In this document: piece by piece, positions 63,953 to 64,000 of the stretch | Numbering within the stretch: position 1 is the first letter of the stretch | Layout of the letters: each line of letters begins with the position of its first letter | Origin: Gluconacetobacter sacchari | GTDB taxonomy: Bacteria > Pseudomonadota > Alphaproteobacteria > Acetobacterales > Acetobacteraceae | NCBI RefSeq assembly: GCF_014174255.1 | Contig: NZ_JABEQJ010000020.1 | Coordinates: 1-64,000, forward strand | Length of the DNA stretch: 64,000 bases | Direction: 5' to 3' | Notes under the pieces: model-generated | Database searches by the model: none | The model's input: the letters and a program-made list of their open reading frames with translations, nothing else | What the model was told of the DNA's origin: nothing | Program-made: the position numbers and the translations under genes

Positions 63953-64000
63953 ATGGCGAAGGACGAGATCCGCTCGGTCTGCCCCTATTGCGGGGTCGGC
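63953..64000 (+). CDS. nasA: Assimilatory nitrate reductase catalytic subunit, 5' end
   Basis: The first 16 codons are present before the window ends: MAKDEIRSVCPYCGVG. The CxxC-type Cys motif is the start of the N-terminal 4Fe-4S ligand set of molybdopterin-dependent assimilatory nitrate reductases. The ATG lies six bases after the nirBD stop codon, so the genes form one operon. Confidence 0.8.
   Translation, partial: MAKDEIRSVCPYCGVG

Overview
The window is high-GC DNA of an alphaproteobacterium, most likely a member of the Acetobacteraceae (acetic acid bacteria). The support is an ALA synthase (HemA, Shemin pathway), the order transketolase-type gene-gap-pgk, the block dapF-mtaB-ftsY, and many TonB receptors and large porins. 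No rRNA, tRNA, insertion sequence or CRISPR array was seen. Coding density is high and most long antisense ORFs are shadows.

Layout. (1) 1-6.1 kb: a class V aminotransferase (cut by the window edge), an FCD-type GntR regulator, and a TonB receptor / DAACS symporter / Ldh2-type dehydrogenase operon. A shared palindromic element lies upstream of each unit, which suggests one small regulon for uptake and oxidation of an organic acid or ureide. (2) 6.1-15.9 kb: core metabolism. It holds hemA with a lipoprotein gene, a transketolase-like gene that has lost its cofactor and catalytic residues, gap-pgk, dapF-mtaB-ftsY and gloA. (3) 16-31 kb: mixed housekeeping and envelope genes: a DcaP-like porin, an SDR, an M19 dipeptidase, ahcY, DUF3597, a deaminase, a CorA/ZntB transporter, a glycogen-debranching-like glycosidase, a lytic transglycosylase with SPOR domain, an exported peroxiredoxin, NnrU and an L,D-transpeptidase.

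(4) 31.2-46.5 kb: a six-gene tripartite export operon (HlyD-type adaptor, one MacB-like ATPase, three large FtsX/MacB permeases, TolC). Its promoter region carries two tandem perfect palindromes. Next to it are a LysE exporter with a divergent LysR, and a two-component system whose NtrC-like response regulator has lost Walker B and the sigma54-contact loop. (5) 46.7-53.2 kb: a TonB receptor / MFS / GH3 glucosidase operon. (6) 53.2-57.8 kb: a visibly lower-GC patch with an Lrp regulator, an aspartate/aromatic aminotransferase, an aldo/keto reductase that lacks the catalytic His, a TIGR04076 protein and another FCD GntR regulator next to a 26-bp perfect palindrome. (7) 58-64 kb: a nitrate assimilation operon: NarK-type transporter, alginate-export-type outer-membrane channel, a fused NirBD nitrite reductase and the start of the nitrate reductase gene, preceded by a good sigma70-like promoter.

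The most unusual items are the apparent transketolase pseudoenzyme upstream of gap, the ATPase-dead NtrC-like regulator paired with the three-permease export operon and its palindromes, and the three-site GntR regulon. Functions are assigned by family recognition from the protein sequence alone; no database search was run.
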